64,000 nt of DNA from Streptomyces griseofuscus. Its GTDB lineage: Bacteria; Actinomycetota; Actinomycetes; Streptomycetales; Streptomycetaceae. Location: positions 4,774,001-4,838,000 of the forward strand of contig NZ_CP051006.1 of assembly GCF_014673495.1 (NCBI RefSeq), in the 5' to 3' direction. Shown here in pieces: positions 41,958 to 50,485 of the stretch. Below the pieces are notes generated by a model that was not told the DNA's origin, did no database searches, and saw only the letters and a list, made by a program, of their open reading frames with translations. The first letter of the stretch is position 1. Each line of letters begins with the position of its first letter. Position numbers and translations under genes: made by a program.

Positions 41958-43310
41958 ATGCACGGGAAGGAAATGCGGACGCTGTATGACGTGATTCAGA
42001 CAAACCCCGCCGCCGTCCCCACCCAGGCCGCCCCGCCCGATCCGCGCCCGGCGCGCACCCGACTGCACCGCGCCTGGTTCGTCGCGGCCGTCACCTTCGT
42101 CACGATCACCGGCGCGGCCGCCTTCCGCTCCCTGCCCAGTCTGCTGATCGACCCGCTGCACCAGGAGTTCGGCTGGTCGCACGGCACGATCGGCGCGGCC
42201 GTCTCCCTCAATCTCGCGCTCTACGGCGTGACCGCGCCGTTCGCCGCCGCGCTGATGGACCGCTTCGGCATCCGGCGGGTGGTCGCGGTGGCGCTGACCG
42301 TGATCGCGATCGGCTCCGGGCTGACCGTGTGGATGACGGCGGCCTGGCAGCTGTGGCTGTGCTGGGGGCTGCTCGTCGGGCTCGGCACCGGCTCGATGGC
42401 CCTGGCCTTCGCGGCGACGGTCACCAACCGCTGGTTCACGGCGCGCCGGGGCCTGGTCACCGGCATCCTGACCGCCGCGTCCGCCTCCGGTCAGCTGGTC
42501 TTCCTGCCGCTGCTGTCCTGGATGGTCGAGCACCACGGCTGGCGGCCCGCCGCCGTGACCGTCTCCCTCGCCGCCCTGGCCGTGGTGCCCTTCGTCTGGC
42601 TGCTGCTGCACGACCACCCGGCGGACGTCGGGCAGAACCCCTACGGGTCCGCGGAGTTCCTGCCGAAGCCGCCCCCGGCGACGGGCGCGGCCCGGCGCAC
42701 CCTCAAGGTCCTGTCGACCTCCGTGCGCACCGGCACCTTCTGGCTCCTCGCCGGTACCTTCGCGATCTGCGGCGCCTCCACCAACGGCCTGATCCAGACC
42801 CACTTCGTGCCCGCCGAGCACGACCACGGCATGCCGGTGACGACCGCGGCCTCGCTGCTCGCGGTGATCGGGGTGTTCGACGTCGTCGGCACCATCGCCT
42901 CCGGCTGGTTCACCGACCGCTTCGAACCCCGCCGCCTGCTGGCCGTCTACTACGCCCTGCGCGGACTGTCCCTGGTCTTCCTGCCGATGCTGCTGGCCCC
43001 CTCGGTCCATCCGCCGATGCTGTTCTTCATCGTCTTCTACGGCCTCGACTGGGTGGCCACCGTCCCGCCCACGCTCGCCCTGTGCCGTGAGCAGTTCGGC
43101 GAGGACAGCGCGATCGTCTTCGGCTGGGTGCTGGCCTCCCACCAGATCGGCGCCGCGCTCGTGGCCTACCTCGGCGGTCTCGCCCGTGATGTCTTCGGCT
43201 CCTACGATCTCGTCTGGTACGCCTCGGGCACGCTGTGCGCGGCGGCGGCGCTGATGTCCCTGGTGATCCGCAGGGTCCGCCCGCCCGAGCCGGCCCTCGC
43301 CACCGGCTGA
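41958..43310 (+). CDS. Major facilitator superfamily transporter
   Basis: 450 aa with about 12 membrane segments. First helix near residue 42 (WFVAAVTFVTITGAAAF), MFS loop motif ALMDRFGIRRVV near 98, second-half loop ASGWFTDRFEPRRLL. Resembles oxalate:formate/monocarboxylate-type antiporters. It could import the acid fed to the surrounding CoA ligases. ATG 41973 is an alternative start. Confidence 0.85.
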   Translation: MHGKEMRTLYDVIQTNPAAVPTQAAPPDPRPARTRLHRAWFVAAVTFVTITGAAAFRSLPSLLIDPLHQEFGWSHGTIGAAVSLNLALYGVTAPFAAALMDRFGIRRVVAVALTVIAIGSGLTVWMTAAWQLWLCWGLLVGLGTGSMALAFAATVTNRWFTARRGLVTGILTAASASGQLVFLPLLSWMVEHHGWRPAAVTVSLAALAVVPFVWLLLHDHPADVGQNPYGSAEFLPKPPPATGAARRTLKVLSTSVRTGTFWLLAGTFAICGASTNGLIQTHFVPAEHDHGMPVTTAASLLAVIGVFDVVGTIASGWFTDRFEPRRLLAVYYALRGLSLVFLPMLLAPSVHPPMLFFIVFYGLDWVATVPPTLALCREQFGEDSAIVFGWVLASHQIGAALVAYLGGLARDVFGSYDLVWYASGTLCAAAALMSLVIRRVRPPEPALATG

Positions 43311-43312
43311 CC

Positions 43313-43909
43313 CTAGGGGGCGAGCCGTCCGAACTCGCCCCGGTGGAAGAGGAGCGGGGCCGGCGGGTTGTCCGTGGTGCCGAGGGCGTCGACCCGGCCG
43401 GTCACGATCAGATGGTCGCCGCCGGGGTGGACCGCGTGGACGGCGCAGTCGATCCAGGCGGTGGCGCCCAGGAGTGTGGGGGAGCCCGTACGGGGCGCGG
43501 GGGTGTGCGGGACGCCCGCGAACTTGTCGGCGCCGCGCACCGCGAAGGCCCGGCACACATCGGCCTGGTCGGCGCCGAGGATGTTGACGCAGAAGACGCC
43601 GGCGCGGGCGATGCGGGGCCAGGTGGTGGACGTACGGGCCACCATGAAGCAGACCAGGGGCGGGTCGAGGGAGAGTGAGGAGAAGGACTGGCAGGCGAAA
43701 CCTGCCGGGCCGCTCTCGCCCTCGGCGGCCGGTGCCGTGATGACCGTGACCCCGCTCGCGAAGGTGCCGAGGACGCGGCGGAACTCGCCCCGGTCCACCG
43801 GCGCCCGCTCGTCCGCCCGCACACAGCGCAGCTTCGGGCGCGGCAGCGGATCCACCGGGTGCAGGCCCAGATAGCGGACGGCTGCGGCTGCGGCTCCTGC
43901 GTGTCCCAT
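43313..43909 (-). CDS. Flavin reductase-like protein
   Basis: 198 aa. Flavin_reduct fold: RVLGTFASGVTVITAPAAEG near residue 43, GFACQSFSSLSLDPPLVCFM, and C-terminal HLIVTGRVDALG with L-F-H-x-G-x-F. Normally reduces FMN or FAD with NAD(P)H for a two-component monooxygenase. ATG 43909 has GGAGG four bases ahead; GTG 43912 is possible. Operator 4 lies 17 bp upstream. The FAD monooxygenase at 47847 is a different class, so the partner oxygenase is not evident. Confidence 0.85.
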   Translation of the reverse strand: MGHAGAAAAAVRYLGLHPVDPLPRPKLRCVRADERAPVDRGEFRRVLGTFASGVTVITAPAAEGESGPAGFACQSFSSLSLDPPLVCFMVARTSTTWPRIARAGVFCVNILGADQADVCRAFAVRGADKFAGVPHTPAPRTGSPTLLGATAWIDCAVHAVHPGGDHLIVTGRVDALGTTDNPPAPLLFHRGEFGRLAP

Positions 43910-43925
43910 CACCCCTCCATTGAAG

Positions 43926-43940
43926 CTGACAGAGCGTCAG
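43926..43940. promoter_or_regulatory. CTGAC-N5-GTCAG operator (site 4)
   Basis: CTGACAGAGCGTCAG, perfect half-sites, between the flavin reductase start (43909) and the 3' end of the DUF6348 gene. Close enough to cover the reductase transcription start. Confidence 0.8.
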
Positions 43941-43960
43941 ACAGGAAGGGGCGCGAAGGG

Positions 43961-44692
43961 TCAGGACGGGTGGACGAGGACCGCGTAGGTGCGCGCGTAC
44001 GAGCCGCCCGGGGGCGGGCGCGGCCGGTCCGCGGTCAGCAGCGCCGCCGAAGCCGCCTCGCTGGTAGCGCCGTTGATGCGGACCTCGGCCGTGTCCTTGC
44101 CGTGGAAGGTGCCGAAGAAGAGCTTGACGCCGATCGGCCCCTGGCGGGGCAGGCCGTCCGCGGTCAGGGCCGGGGCGATCAGCGGCAGGAGCGCCCGGTC
44201 GGCAGCCCATCGCTGGACAGAGCTGTGCTCGGGCCCGGCTCCCCAGCCGACGATGCCGCCCTGGAACGCGTGCCGGCCGGGAAAGCCGTCCGGATCCTCG
44301 GCAGGGAAGTGGGCGCCGTGCCGCCCGCGTTGCCCCAGCGTCTCCAGTACGGCCGCGCCGGTGGTCGTGGCCCACATCTGCACGGCCCGTTCGAGCTTCG
44401 CCTCGGGCGTGGGCCCGAATCCGGAGACGCGGTACGGCAGTGAGGTCTGCTCCGGGCGGTCGGTGTCCAGCACGAAGGTGAGGTCCATATGCCCCTCGGA
44501 CCCCTCGTGGTCATGACCGAGTACGACGGCCACCCGGCCCGACCTCCGCACCCGGTTCCCGGCGACCTCCCAGGCCGCCCCGCCGAGTCCGCCGAGCCGC
44601 TCCGCCACCAGCCTCAGCGCCAGCGACTCCTTCGGGCCGATCGGCTCCTTCGCGACCGGCCCGTCCTTCTTGCGCCAAGGTCCCCATCCCAT
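43961..44692 (-). CDS. DUF6348 family protein
   Basis: 243 aa. Recognised from LRVVLGHDHEGSEGHMDLTF-type centre (VAVVLGHDHEGSEGHMDLTF), RAVQMWATTTGAAVLETLGQ and VKLFFGTFHGKDTAEVRING. No known activity; cytosolic. ATG 44692. Same strand as neighbours; not obviously metabolic, so likely an unrelated gene within the cluster. Confidence 0.7.
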   Translation of the reverse strand: MGWGPWRKKDGPVAKEPIGPKESLALRLVAERLGGLGGAAWEVAGNRVRRSGRVAVVLGHDHEGSEGHMDLTFVLDTDRPEQTSLPYRVSGFGPTPEAKLERAVQMWATTTGAAVLETLGQRGRHGAHFPAEDPDGFPGRHAFQGGIVGWGAGPEHSSVQRWAADRALLPLIAPALTADGLPRQGPIGVKLFFGTFHGKDTAEVRINGATSEAASAALLTADRPRPPPGGSYARTYAVLVHPS

Positions 44693-44735
44693 GGCGCGAC
44701 GCCTAGGGCAGGGGGCGGTGAGGTCGTCGGGGGCC

Positions 44736-45524
44736 TCAGCGCCCGAGGAACTCGGGCCCTCTTCGCTCCGCGAACGCGCGCAGCCCCTCCCCGGCGTCCT
44801 GCGTCGTCAGGTTGATCTCCTGGGCCCATGCCTCCGCGGCGAAGGCGGCCGGGCGGTCGCTGTCGAGGGAGGAGTTGAGGAGGTGCTTGGTGAGGGCGAG
44901 GGCGCGGGTCGGGCCGGTGGCCAGGCGGGTGGCCCAGTCGCGGGCCGTCTTCGCCAACTCCCTTTCCGGGAGGGCGCGGTTGACGAGGCCGAGCCGCTCC
45001 GCCTCCGGTGCGGACAGCGCGTCCCCGAAGAACATCAGCTCCTTCGCGCGCTGGAGACCGGTCAGCCGGGGCAGGAGGTAGGCCCCGCCCGCGTCCGGTA
45101 CGAGTCCGCGCCGTACGAAGACCTCGACGAAACGGGCCGACTCGGCGGCCAGGACCAGATCGCAGGCGAGGGCGAGATGCGCGCCGAGGCCCGCCGCCGT
45201 GCCGTTGACCGCCGCGATCACGGGCTTCTCGCAGTCGAGGACGGCGGCGATCAGGCGCTGGGCGCCGGTGCGCAGCGTGCGGGCGACGTCGCCGGGGATC
45301 CGGGGGGAGGGGGAGTCCGCCCCGGAGCGCAGGTCGGCGCCCGCGCAGAAGCCCCGGCCGGTGCCGGTGAGGAGCACCGCGCGCACGGACGGGTCGGCGG
45401 ACGCCTCGGCCAGCAGGTCGACGACGCGGTCGCGCAGCGCGGGGGTGAGGGCGTTCAGGGTCTCGGGGCGGTTCAGGGTGAGGTACGAGACATGGTCGCG
45501 GACCTCGTGCTCCACCCCGGTCAT
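44736..45524 (-). CDS. Enoyl-CoA hydratase family protein
   Basis: 262 aa crotonase. Oxyanion-hole segments GRGFCAGADLRSG near residue 60 and VNGTAAGLGAHLALACDLVL near 100; VRRGLVPDAGGAYLLPRLTG has Asp where hydratases have Glu144/164 elements, suggesting PaaG-like or hydratase activity. ATG 45524 overlaps the CoA synthetase stop (ATGA), so the two are one operon. Confidence 0.88.
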   Translation of the reverse strand: MTGVEHEVRDHVSYLTLNRPETLNALTPALRDRVVDLLAEASADPSVRAVLLTGTGRGFCAGADLRSGADSPSPRIPGDVARTLRTGAQRLIAAVLDCEKPVIAAVNGTAAGLGAHLALACDLVLAAESARFVEVFVRRGLVPDAGGAYLLPRLTGLQRAKELMFFGDALSAPEAERLGLVNRALPERELAKTARDWATRLATGPTRALALTKHLLNSSLDSDRPAAFAAEAWAQEINLTTQDAGEGLRAFAERRGPEFLGR

Positions 45525-47740
45525 CGGCACACCACCAGCGCGTCCAGCGCCACCGCGCCCTGGCCCCGGGGCAGCACCATCAGCGGGTTGATGTCCAACT
45601 CGGCGATTTGATCGCCCAGTTCGAGGGCCATGCGCTGGACGCGCAGGATCACCTCCACCAGGGCGTCCACATCGGCGGGCGGCCGCCCCCGGACGCCGTC
45701 CAGGAGGGCCCGGCCGCGCAGATCCCCGAGCAGGGCGTGGGCCTGGTCCTCGCCGAACGGGGGCACGCGTACGGCGGTGTCGCGCAGCACCTCGACCAGG
45801 ACGCCCCCGAGCCCGGCGGTCACGGTCGGCCCGAACAGCTCGTCATGGGTGACCCCGACGACCATCTCCACGCCCCGCTCGACCATCTGGCAGACCAGGA
45901 TGCCGTCCAGCGGGACGCCCTCGTAGCGCGCGATGTCGTTGAACTCGCGGTAGGCGTCGCGCACTTGGCTGGCGGAGGTGAGGCCGATGCGCACCAGGCC
46001 CAGCTCGGTCTTGTGGGCGAGCCGGTCGCCGGAGGCCTTCATCACCACCGGGTAGCCGATCTGGGCCGCCGCGCGCACGGCCGCCGCGGCGCTGGTCACC
46101 AGCTGTTCGCGGGGTACCCGGATGCCGTAGGCGCGCAGCAGCTGCTTGGCCGCGTGCTCGCTGAGCTGCCGCCCGGGGCTCATCAGGGCGGCCGCCTTGC
46201 GGAACGAGGGGGAGGGGGTGCGCGGGGCCTCGTCGAAGGGGGAGCGGTAGGAGGCGGTGAAGCGGTGGTGGTCGAGCCAGGCCCGCACCGCCCGCAGACA
46301 GTTGCCGACGGTACGGAAGGTGGCGACCCGGGAGGAGCCGAGCAGGACGTCCCGGTACGCCGGCTCGGTGCCGACCGGCGATCCCCAGACGACGCAGACC
46401 AGCTTGTCCGTCTCCTCCGCCGCGTCCACCAGATCGCGCACCAGCCTGTCGCTGAGCGGTGGGAAGGGGCCGGTGACCGGGCAGATCAGGGTGCCGATCG
46501 AGGGGTCGGCGAGCAGCGCGTCGATGATCTTACGGCCGCGTGCGTCGCCGACCGGATGGCCGCCGTTGTCCACGGGGTTGGCGACGCCGAGGTACTCCGG
46601 TATCCACTGGTGCAGCTCGGCCTGCTTCGCCGCGCAGAGGGCCGGCAGGGTCAGCCCGGCGGCCGTGGCGAGGTCGGCCACATGGGCGCCGGTGCCGCCG
46701 GAGATGGAGTAGACGGCGACGCCCTCGGCGAGCGGGGGCCTGGCCCGCGCCAACAGGGCCGCGGTGTCCTGGAGTTCGTCCAGGGCGTCCACGCGGATCA
46801 CGCCGTACTGGCGCATGGCCGCGTCCACCACGTCGTCGGCGCCGGTGAGCTTGCCGGTGTGCGAGGCGGCCGTACGGGCACCGGTCTCGGTGCGGCCCAC
46901 CTTCACCGCGACCACCGGCACGCCCCGGCGGGCGGCGCGGTCGGCGGCCAGCAGGAAGGCGCGGCCGTCCTTGAGGCCCTCCAGGTACGCGGCGATGGCG
47001 CCGACCTCGGGCTGCTCGGCGAACCAGGAGATGAAGTCGGCGCTCTCCAGATCGGCCTCATTGCCGGTCGGGGCCCAGTGGGTCAGGCGGATGCCCAGCT
47101 CCTGGAGGGCGAAGACGGGGCGGCCCTGGTGGCCGGACTGGGTGATCAGCGCGATCGCCGGCCCGGTCAGGTCGTCCCGGAAGCGCTCGAAGGCGTTCAG
47201 ATTGGTGTTCGGGCCGAGCAGCCGCAGCCCGGAGCGACGCGCGGCCTCCGCGAGCCGTCGCTGGGCCGCGGCGCCCGCCTCACCGGTCTCCGCGAAGCCG
47301 GACGCGAAGGCGACGGCGAACTTCACCTTCGCCTCGGCGAGTTCACCGATCACCGGGAGCGGGTCGGCGATCAACAGGACGGCCAGGTCGACCTGTTCGG
47401 GCAGCGCGGCGACGGACGGGGCGCAGGGGATGCCGAAGACGTCCGGGCGGGCCGGATGCACGGGGTGCACCCGGGCGCCGACGCGCTCGGCCCAGTCCAG
47501 CAGCTGCCGGGTCATGCCGGTGTTGGGGCGGCCCGCCGCGTCGGAGGCGCCGATCACGGCGACGGACTGCGGACGGAAGAAGCGGCTCAGGTCCGGTACG
47601 TCCGCGCGCAGCGGGCGCCCGCCGACGTCCAGGTCGTCCACCCGGCCGTGCACGGCGGGCCCGGGCCGCCGCTCCCCGCAGGCGATGACCCGGGCGCGGC
47701 GGGAGTCGGTGGTGAGTGTCCCGTGGGTTGATCCAAGCAT
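45521..47740 (-). CDS. NDP-forming acyl-CoA synthetase (acetate-CoA ligase family)
   Basis: 739 aa. N-terminal CoA-binding domain (SRFFRPQSVAVIGASDAAGR near residue 52), succinyl-CoA-synthetase-like domains with the phospho-His motif ASHTGKLTGADD near 290, and C-terminal ATP-grasp domain (KQLLRAYGIRVPREQLVTSA, YPVVMKASGD) from about 525. Fusion of alpha and beta parts in one chain, as in ADP-forming acetyl/aryl-CoA synthetases. Likely activates an organic acid or recovers ATP from acyl-CoA. Operator 5 lies 47 bp upstream. Confidence 0.88.
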   Translation of the reverse strand: MLGSTHGTLTTDSRRARVIACGERRPGPAVHGRVDDLDVGGRPLRADVPDLSRFFRPQSVAVIGASDAAGRPNTGMTRQLLDWAERVGARVHPVHPARPDVFGIPCAPSVAALPEQVDLAVLLIADPLPVIGELAEAKVKFAVAFASGFAETGEAGAAAQRRLAEAARRSGLRLLGPNTNLNAFERFRDDLTGPAIALITQSGHQGRPVFALQELGIRLTHWAPTGNEADLESADFISWFAEQPEVGAIAAYLEGLKDGRAFLLAADRAARRGVPVVAVKVGRTETGARTAASHTGKLTGADDVVDAAMRQYGVIRVDALDELQDTAALLARARPPLAEGVAVYSISGGTGAHVADLATAAGLTLPALCAAKQAELHQWIPEYLGVANPVDNGGHPVGDARGRKIIDALLADPSIGTLICPVTGPFPPLSDRLVRDLVDAAEETDKLVCVVWGSPVGTEPAYRDVLLGSSRVATFRTVGNCLRAVRAWLDHHRFTASYRSPFDEAPRTPSPSFRKAAALMSPGRQLSEHAAKQLLRAYGIRVPREQLVTSAAAAVRAAAQIGYPVVMKASGDRLAHKTELGLVRIGLTSASQVRDAYREFNDIARYEGVPLDGILVCQMVERGVEMVVGVTHDELFGPTVTAGLGGVLVEVLRDTAVRVPPFGEDQAHALLGDLRGRALLDGVRGRPPADVDALVEVILRVQRMALELGDQIAELDINPLMVLPRGQGAVALDALVVCR

Positions 47741-47786
47741 CGGTCCGCCCCGCTCCTGTGAGACAGCATGAGACAGCACGTGTGAA

Positions 47787-47801
47787 CTGACGCTGTGTCA
47801 G
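47787..47801. promoter_or_regulatory. CTGAC-N5-GTCAG operator (site 5)
   Basis: CTGACGCTGTGTCAG upstream of the NDP-forming acyl-CoA synthetase (start 47740), between it and the monooxygenase stop (47847). Confidence 0.8.
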
Positions 47802-47846
47802 ATTAACGAACCGGGCGGATGTCAGGAATGGGGCGGGGAAGGAAAG

Positions 47847-49064
47847 TTACCGGCGGGTGGGGTGAGCGCGCGCCCCGAGACCCGCCACCCCCTTCGCGAT
47901 CCGCTCCGCGTCCCGTGCCAGTTCGCGCAGCATCCCGCTGATCGGGTTGGTGTATCCGGTGAAGTACAGGCCCGGGGCGGACTTCGGTGTCCGGCCGCCC
48001 CGTACCACCGGCTTTCCGTCCGCGCCGAGGACCTCCAGGTGGCCGACCAGGCCGTCGAGGCCACGCACGTACCCGGTCGCCGCGATCACCGCCTCCGGCT
48101 CTATCCGGGAGCCGTCCGCGAGGACCACCTTCCCGGACTCGAAGGACTCCACGGCCGCGACGATCTCCACCTTGCCGCGCCGCACCGCGTCCAGCAGGCC
48201 CACGTCCTGCACCGGTATCGCGCCCTGCTTCACCCTGCTGTACAGGCCGGTGTCCGGGCGGGGCAGCCCCTGTGCGGACAGGTCGGGCAGGGTCAGCCTG
48301 GCCTGCTGCCGGGACAGCCGGTCCACCAGGCGCACCGGCAGCCGCCGTACCAGCACGCCCGTGTACTGCGCGGGCCAGCCGAGGGTGGAGCGGCGCACGA
48401 TGTGCGGGACGGTGCGCACCGCGAGCCGCACCCGCGCGGCCCCGCCCTCCACCAGGTCCACGGCTATCTCGGCGCCGGTGTTGCCGGCCCCGACCACCAG
48501 CACGTCCCGCCCTGCGTACGGCTCCGCGTTGCGGTAGGCGCCGGCGTGCAGCAGCTCGCCGCCGTACGACTGACGGCCCGGCCAGTCGGGGATGCGCGGG
48601 GTGTGGTTGTAGCCGGTGGCGACGACCACCGCGCTGCCGGTCAGCTCCCGGCCGCCGGACGCGTGCAGCAGCCAGCCGGTGCCGCCCTCGGCCCGCTCGA
48701 CGCGATGCACCTCGACGCCGGTGACGATCTCCAGCTCATGGTGCTCGGCGTACTTCTCCAGATAGCGCACCAGGTCGTCGCGGGACACCCAGCGGCCGAA
48801 GCGGCGCGGGATCTTCAGGCCCGGCAGCGCGGACAGCCGGCGGGTGGTGTGCAGATGGAGCCGGTCGTAGTGGCGCCGCCAGGACGCGCCGACCGCGTCG
48901 GACTTCTCCAGGACCACCGTCCGTATGCCGCGCGCCCGCAGCGCGTACGCGGCGGCGAGACCGCCGGGACCTGCGCCGATGACGTACACCGGGTGCTCGG
49001 CGGGGGTCGGTGAAGGGCGTGTGGGGGTGGGGCGGGAGACAGCCATGAGCGGGAGCGTAATCAT
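47847..49064 (-). CDS. Flavin-containing monooxygenase-like NAD(P)/FAD protein (CzcO/YUCCA type)
   Basis: 405 aa. FAD-binding VYVIGAGPGGLAAAYALRAR near residue 26, FMO-like motif YGGELLHAGAY near 165 (F-x-G-x3-H-x3-Y variant), NADPH-binding VLVVGAGNTGAEIAVDLVE near 190, and terminal YFTGYTNPISG. Predicted single-component oxygenase or dehydrogenase, possibly Baeyer-Villiger-like, for a lipophilic substrate. ATG 49064; ATG 49046 possible. Divergent from the DUF35 gene. Confidence 0.85.
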   Translation of the reverse strand: MITLPLMAVSRPTPTRPSPTPAEHPVYVIGAGPGGLAAAYALRARGIRTVVLEKSDAVGASWRRHYDRLHLHTTRRLSALPGLKIPRRFGRWVSRDDLVRYLEKYAEHHELEIVTGVEVHRVERAEGGTGWLLHASGGRELTGSAVVVATGYNHTPRIPDWPGRQSYGGELLHAGAYRNAEPYAGRDVLVVGAGNTGAEIAVDLVEGGAARVRLAVRTVPHIVRRSTLGWPAQYTGVLVRRLPVRLVDRLSRQQARLTLPDLSAQGLPRPDTGLYSRVKQGAIPVQDVGLLDAVRRGKVEIVAAVESFESGKVVLADGSRIEPEAVIAATGYVRGLDGLVGHLEVLGADGKPVVRGGRTPKSAPGLYFTGYTNPISGMLRELARDAERIAKGVAGLGARAHPTRR

Positions 49065-49173
49065 CCACCCGCTTGATGGGTCTCGGTCAAGACCGGAATT
49101 GGTTCCGGATTGATCACGGATGTGCGGAGTGTGTACGCGGATGGTGGGCGAAGGGGTCGGCAGGGCGGTAGTT

Positions 49174-49188
49174 CTGACGTAGCGTCAG
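49174..49188. promoter_or_regulatory. CTGAC-N5-GTCAG operator (site 6)
   Basis: CTGACGTAGCGTCAG, identical to site 2, ending four bases before the DUF35 gene ATG. It probably overlaps the transcription start or ribosome site. Confidence 0.8.
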
Positions 49189-49192
49189 GTGC

Positions 49193-49600
49193 ATGGATCC
49201 GAGCAGCGATGGTCCGCGTCCCGACCTCCCCGAGGCCGATGCCTTCACCCGTCCCTACTGGGCGGCCGCCGCCGACGGCCGTCTCCTGATCCGCCGTTGT
49301 GCCGCCTGCGGCCGCGCCCACCACTATCCGCGCGAGTTCTGCCCGCACTGCTGGAGCGAGGACGTCGCCTGGGAGCAGGCAACCGGCCGCGCCACCCTCT
49401 ACACCTGGTCCACGGTCCACCGCAATGACCTGCCCCCCTTCTCCGACCGCACCCCGTACATCGCCGCCGTGGTCGACCTCGCGGAGGGGCCGCGGATGAT
49501 GACACAGGTGGTGGACGCCGGGGAGGCGGAGCTGTCGGCGGGGATGCCGCTGCGGGTGGCGTTCACGGACGGTAAACCGGTTTTCCGGCCCGGGAGTTGA
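49193..49600 (+). CDS. DUF35 Zn-ribbon/OB-fold protein (acyl-CoA-associated)
   Basis: 135 aa. N-terminal helical part with FTRPYWAAAADGRLLIRRC, zinc ribbon CAACG-x11-CPHC near residue 36, then OB fold (ATLYTWSTVHRNDLPPFSDR, IAAVVDLAEGPRMMTQV). These proteins pair with lipid-transfer thiolases/aldolases or hydratases (as ChsH2-Ltp2 in cholesterol side-chain breakdown). The ATG has operator 6 directly ahead instead of a clear Shine-Dalgarno. The partner thiolase is probably the one at 52307. Confidence 0.85.
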   Translation: MDPSSDGPRPDLPEADAFTRPYWAAAADGRLLIRRCAACGRAHHYPREFCPHCWSEDVAWEQATGRATLYTWSTVHRNDLPPFSDRTPYIAAVVDLAEGPRMMTQVVDAGEAELSAGMPLRVAFTDGKPVFRPGS

Positions 49601-49615
49601 CCCGATCATGAGCCC

Positions 49616-50479
49616 ATGCATCCCGAGTCCTGGCAGCTGACCGACGACCTCGACGACTTCCTCGCCCGCGCGGGCGGCTTCCTGCGCTCCCGCCCGGCGC
49701 CGCACACCGTGCCCCTGACGGTGACCGACACGCTCCGCAGACACGGACTCCACTACTACGGCAGCGGCACACCCCTCTTCGGCACCCTCGCGGCGCCGGA
49801 CGGCACGGTGCTGGCGGCACTGACCCGGACGCCTCCGCACGGACTCTGCCTCACCGCCGTCACCCCGGAGCAGGCCGAGGCGCTGGCCGAGCGGCTGGCC
49901 GGACTCGGTCACCGGTTCCCCGAGGTGAGCGCCGAGCGGGACTCGGCGGCGGCCTTCGCGGCGGCCTGGCGGCGGCGGACCGGCCGGGAGGCGACCGTGC
50001 ACCGCCGCCGACGCCTCTACCGGCTCGGCGAGTTGACGCCACCGGAGCCGGCCCCCGAAGGCCGCCCGAGGGTCGCGGGACCGGCCGACCGGGCGCTGCT
50101 GCTGCGCTGGTTCGGGGAGTTCGCGCAGGCCGTGGGCGAAGGCCCGGGACGGGACGCGGGGCCGTGGGCGGACGCCCGTCTCTCCTACGGCGGCATCACC
50201 CTGTGGGAGGCCGCCGACGGCACGCCGCTGGCCATGGCCGGGGCGACCAGGGAGATCGCGGGACAGGTGCGCGTCGCCCCCGTGTACACCCCGGCCGCGC
50301 TGCGCGGCCGCGGATACGCCGGCGCGGTCACCGCCGAGGTGAGCCGGGCCGCGCGCGCCGCCGGAGCGGCCGAGATCCTGCTCTTCACCGACCTGGCCAA
50401 CCCCACCAGCAACGCCCTCTACCAGCGGCTCGGCTACCGGGAGGTCGCGGACTTCGCGGTGTGGGCCTTCGGGGACTGA
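49616..50479 (+). CDS. GNAT-family N-acetyltransferase (287 aa)
   Basis: C-terminal GNAT domain: VRVAPVYTPAALRGRGYAGA (motif A with R-G-R-G-Y-A) and FTDLANPTSNALYQRLGYRE. The N-terminal 150 residues are a separate less-conserved half (LTDDLDDFLARAGGFLRSRP). Small-molecule or protein acetyltransferase, target unknown. ATG 49616 follows CCGATCATGAGCCC with a weak ribosome site, 15 bp after the DUF35 stop. Confidence 0.82.
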   Translation: MHPESWQLTDDLDDFLARAGGFLRSRPAPHTVPLTVTDTLRRHGLHYYGSGTPLFGTLAAPDGTVLAALTRTPPHGLCLTAVTPEQAEALAERLAGLGHRFPEVSAERDSAAAFAAAWRRRTGREATVHRRRRLYRLGELTPPEPAPEGRPRVAGPADRALLLRWFGEFAQAVGEGPGRDAGPWADARLSYGGITLWEAADGTPLAMAGATREIAGQVRVAPVYTPAALRGRGYAGAVTAEVSRAARAAGAAEILLFTDLANPTSNALYQRLGYREVADFAVWAFGD

Positions 50480-50485
50480 GCCCCC

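Noticed and set aside
41916..44375. 819-codon open frame on the minus strand across the MFS and flavin reductase genes
   Set aside because: Low-complexity Gly/Arg/Gln-rich translation with no domain; caused by high GC and overlaps two well-supported genes.
45608..47731. 707-codon plus-strand open frame opposite the acyl-CoA synthetase
   Set aside because: Repetitive Gly/Val/Asp-rich shadow; the minus-strand protein has three recognisable domains.
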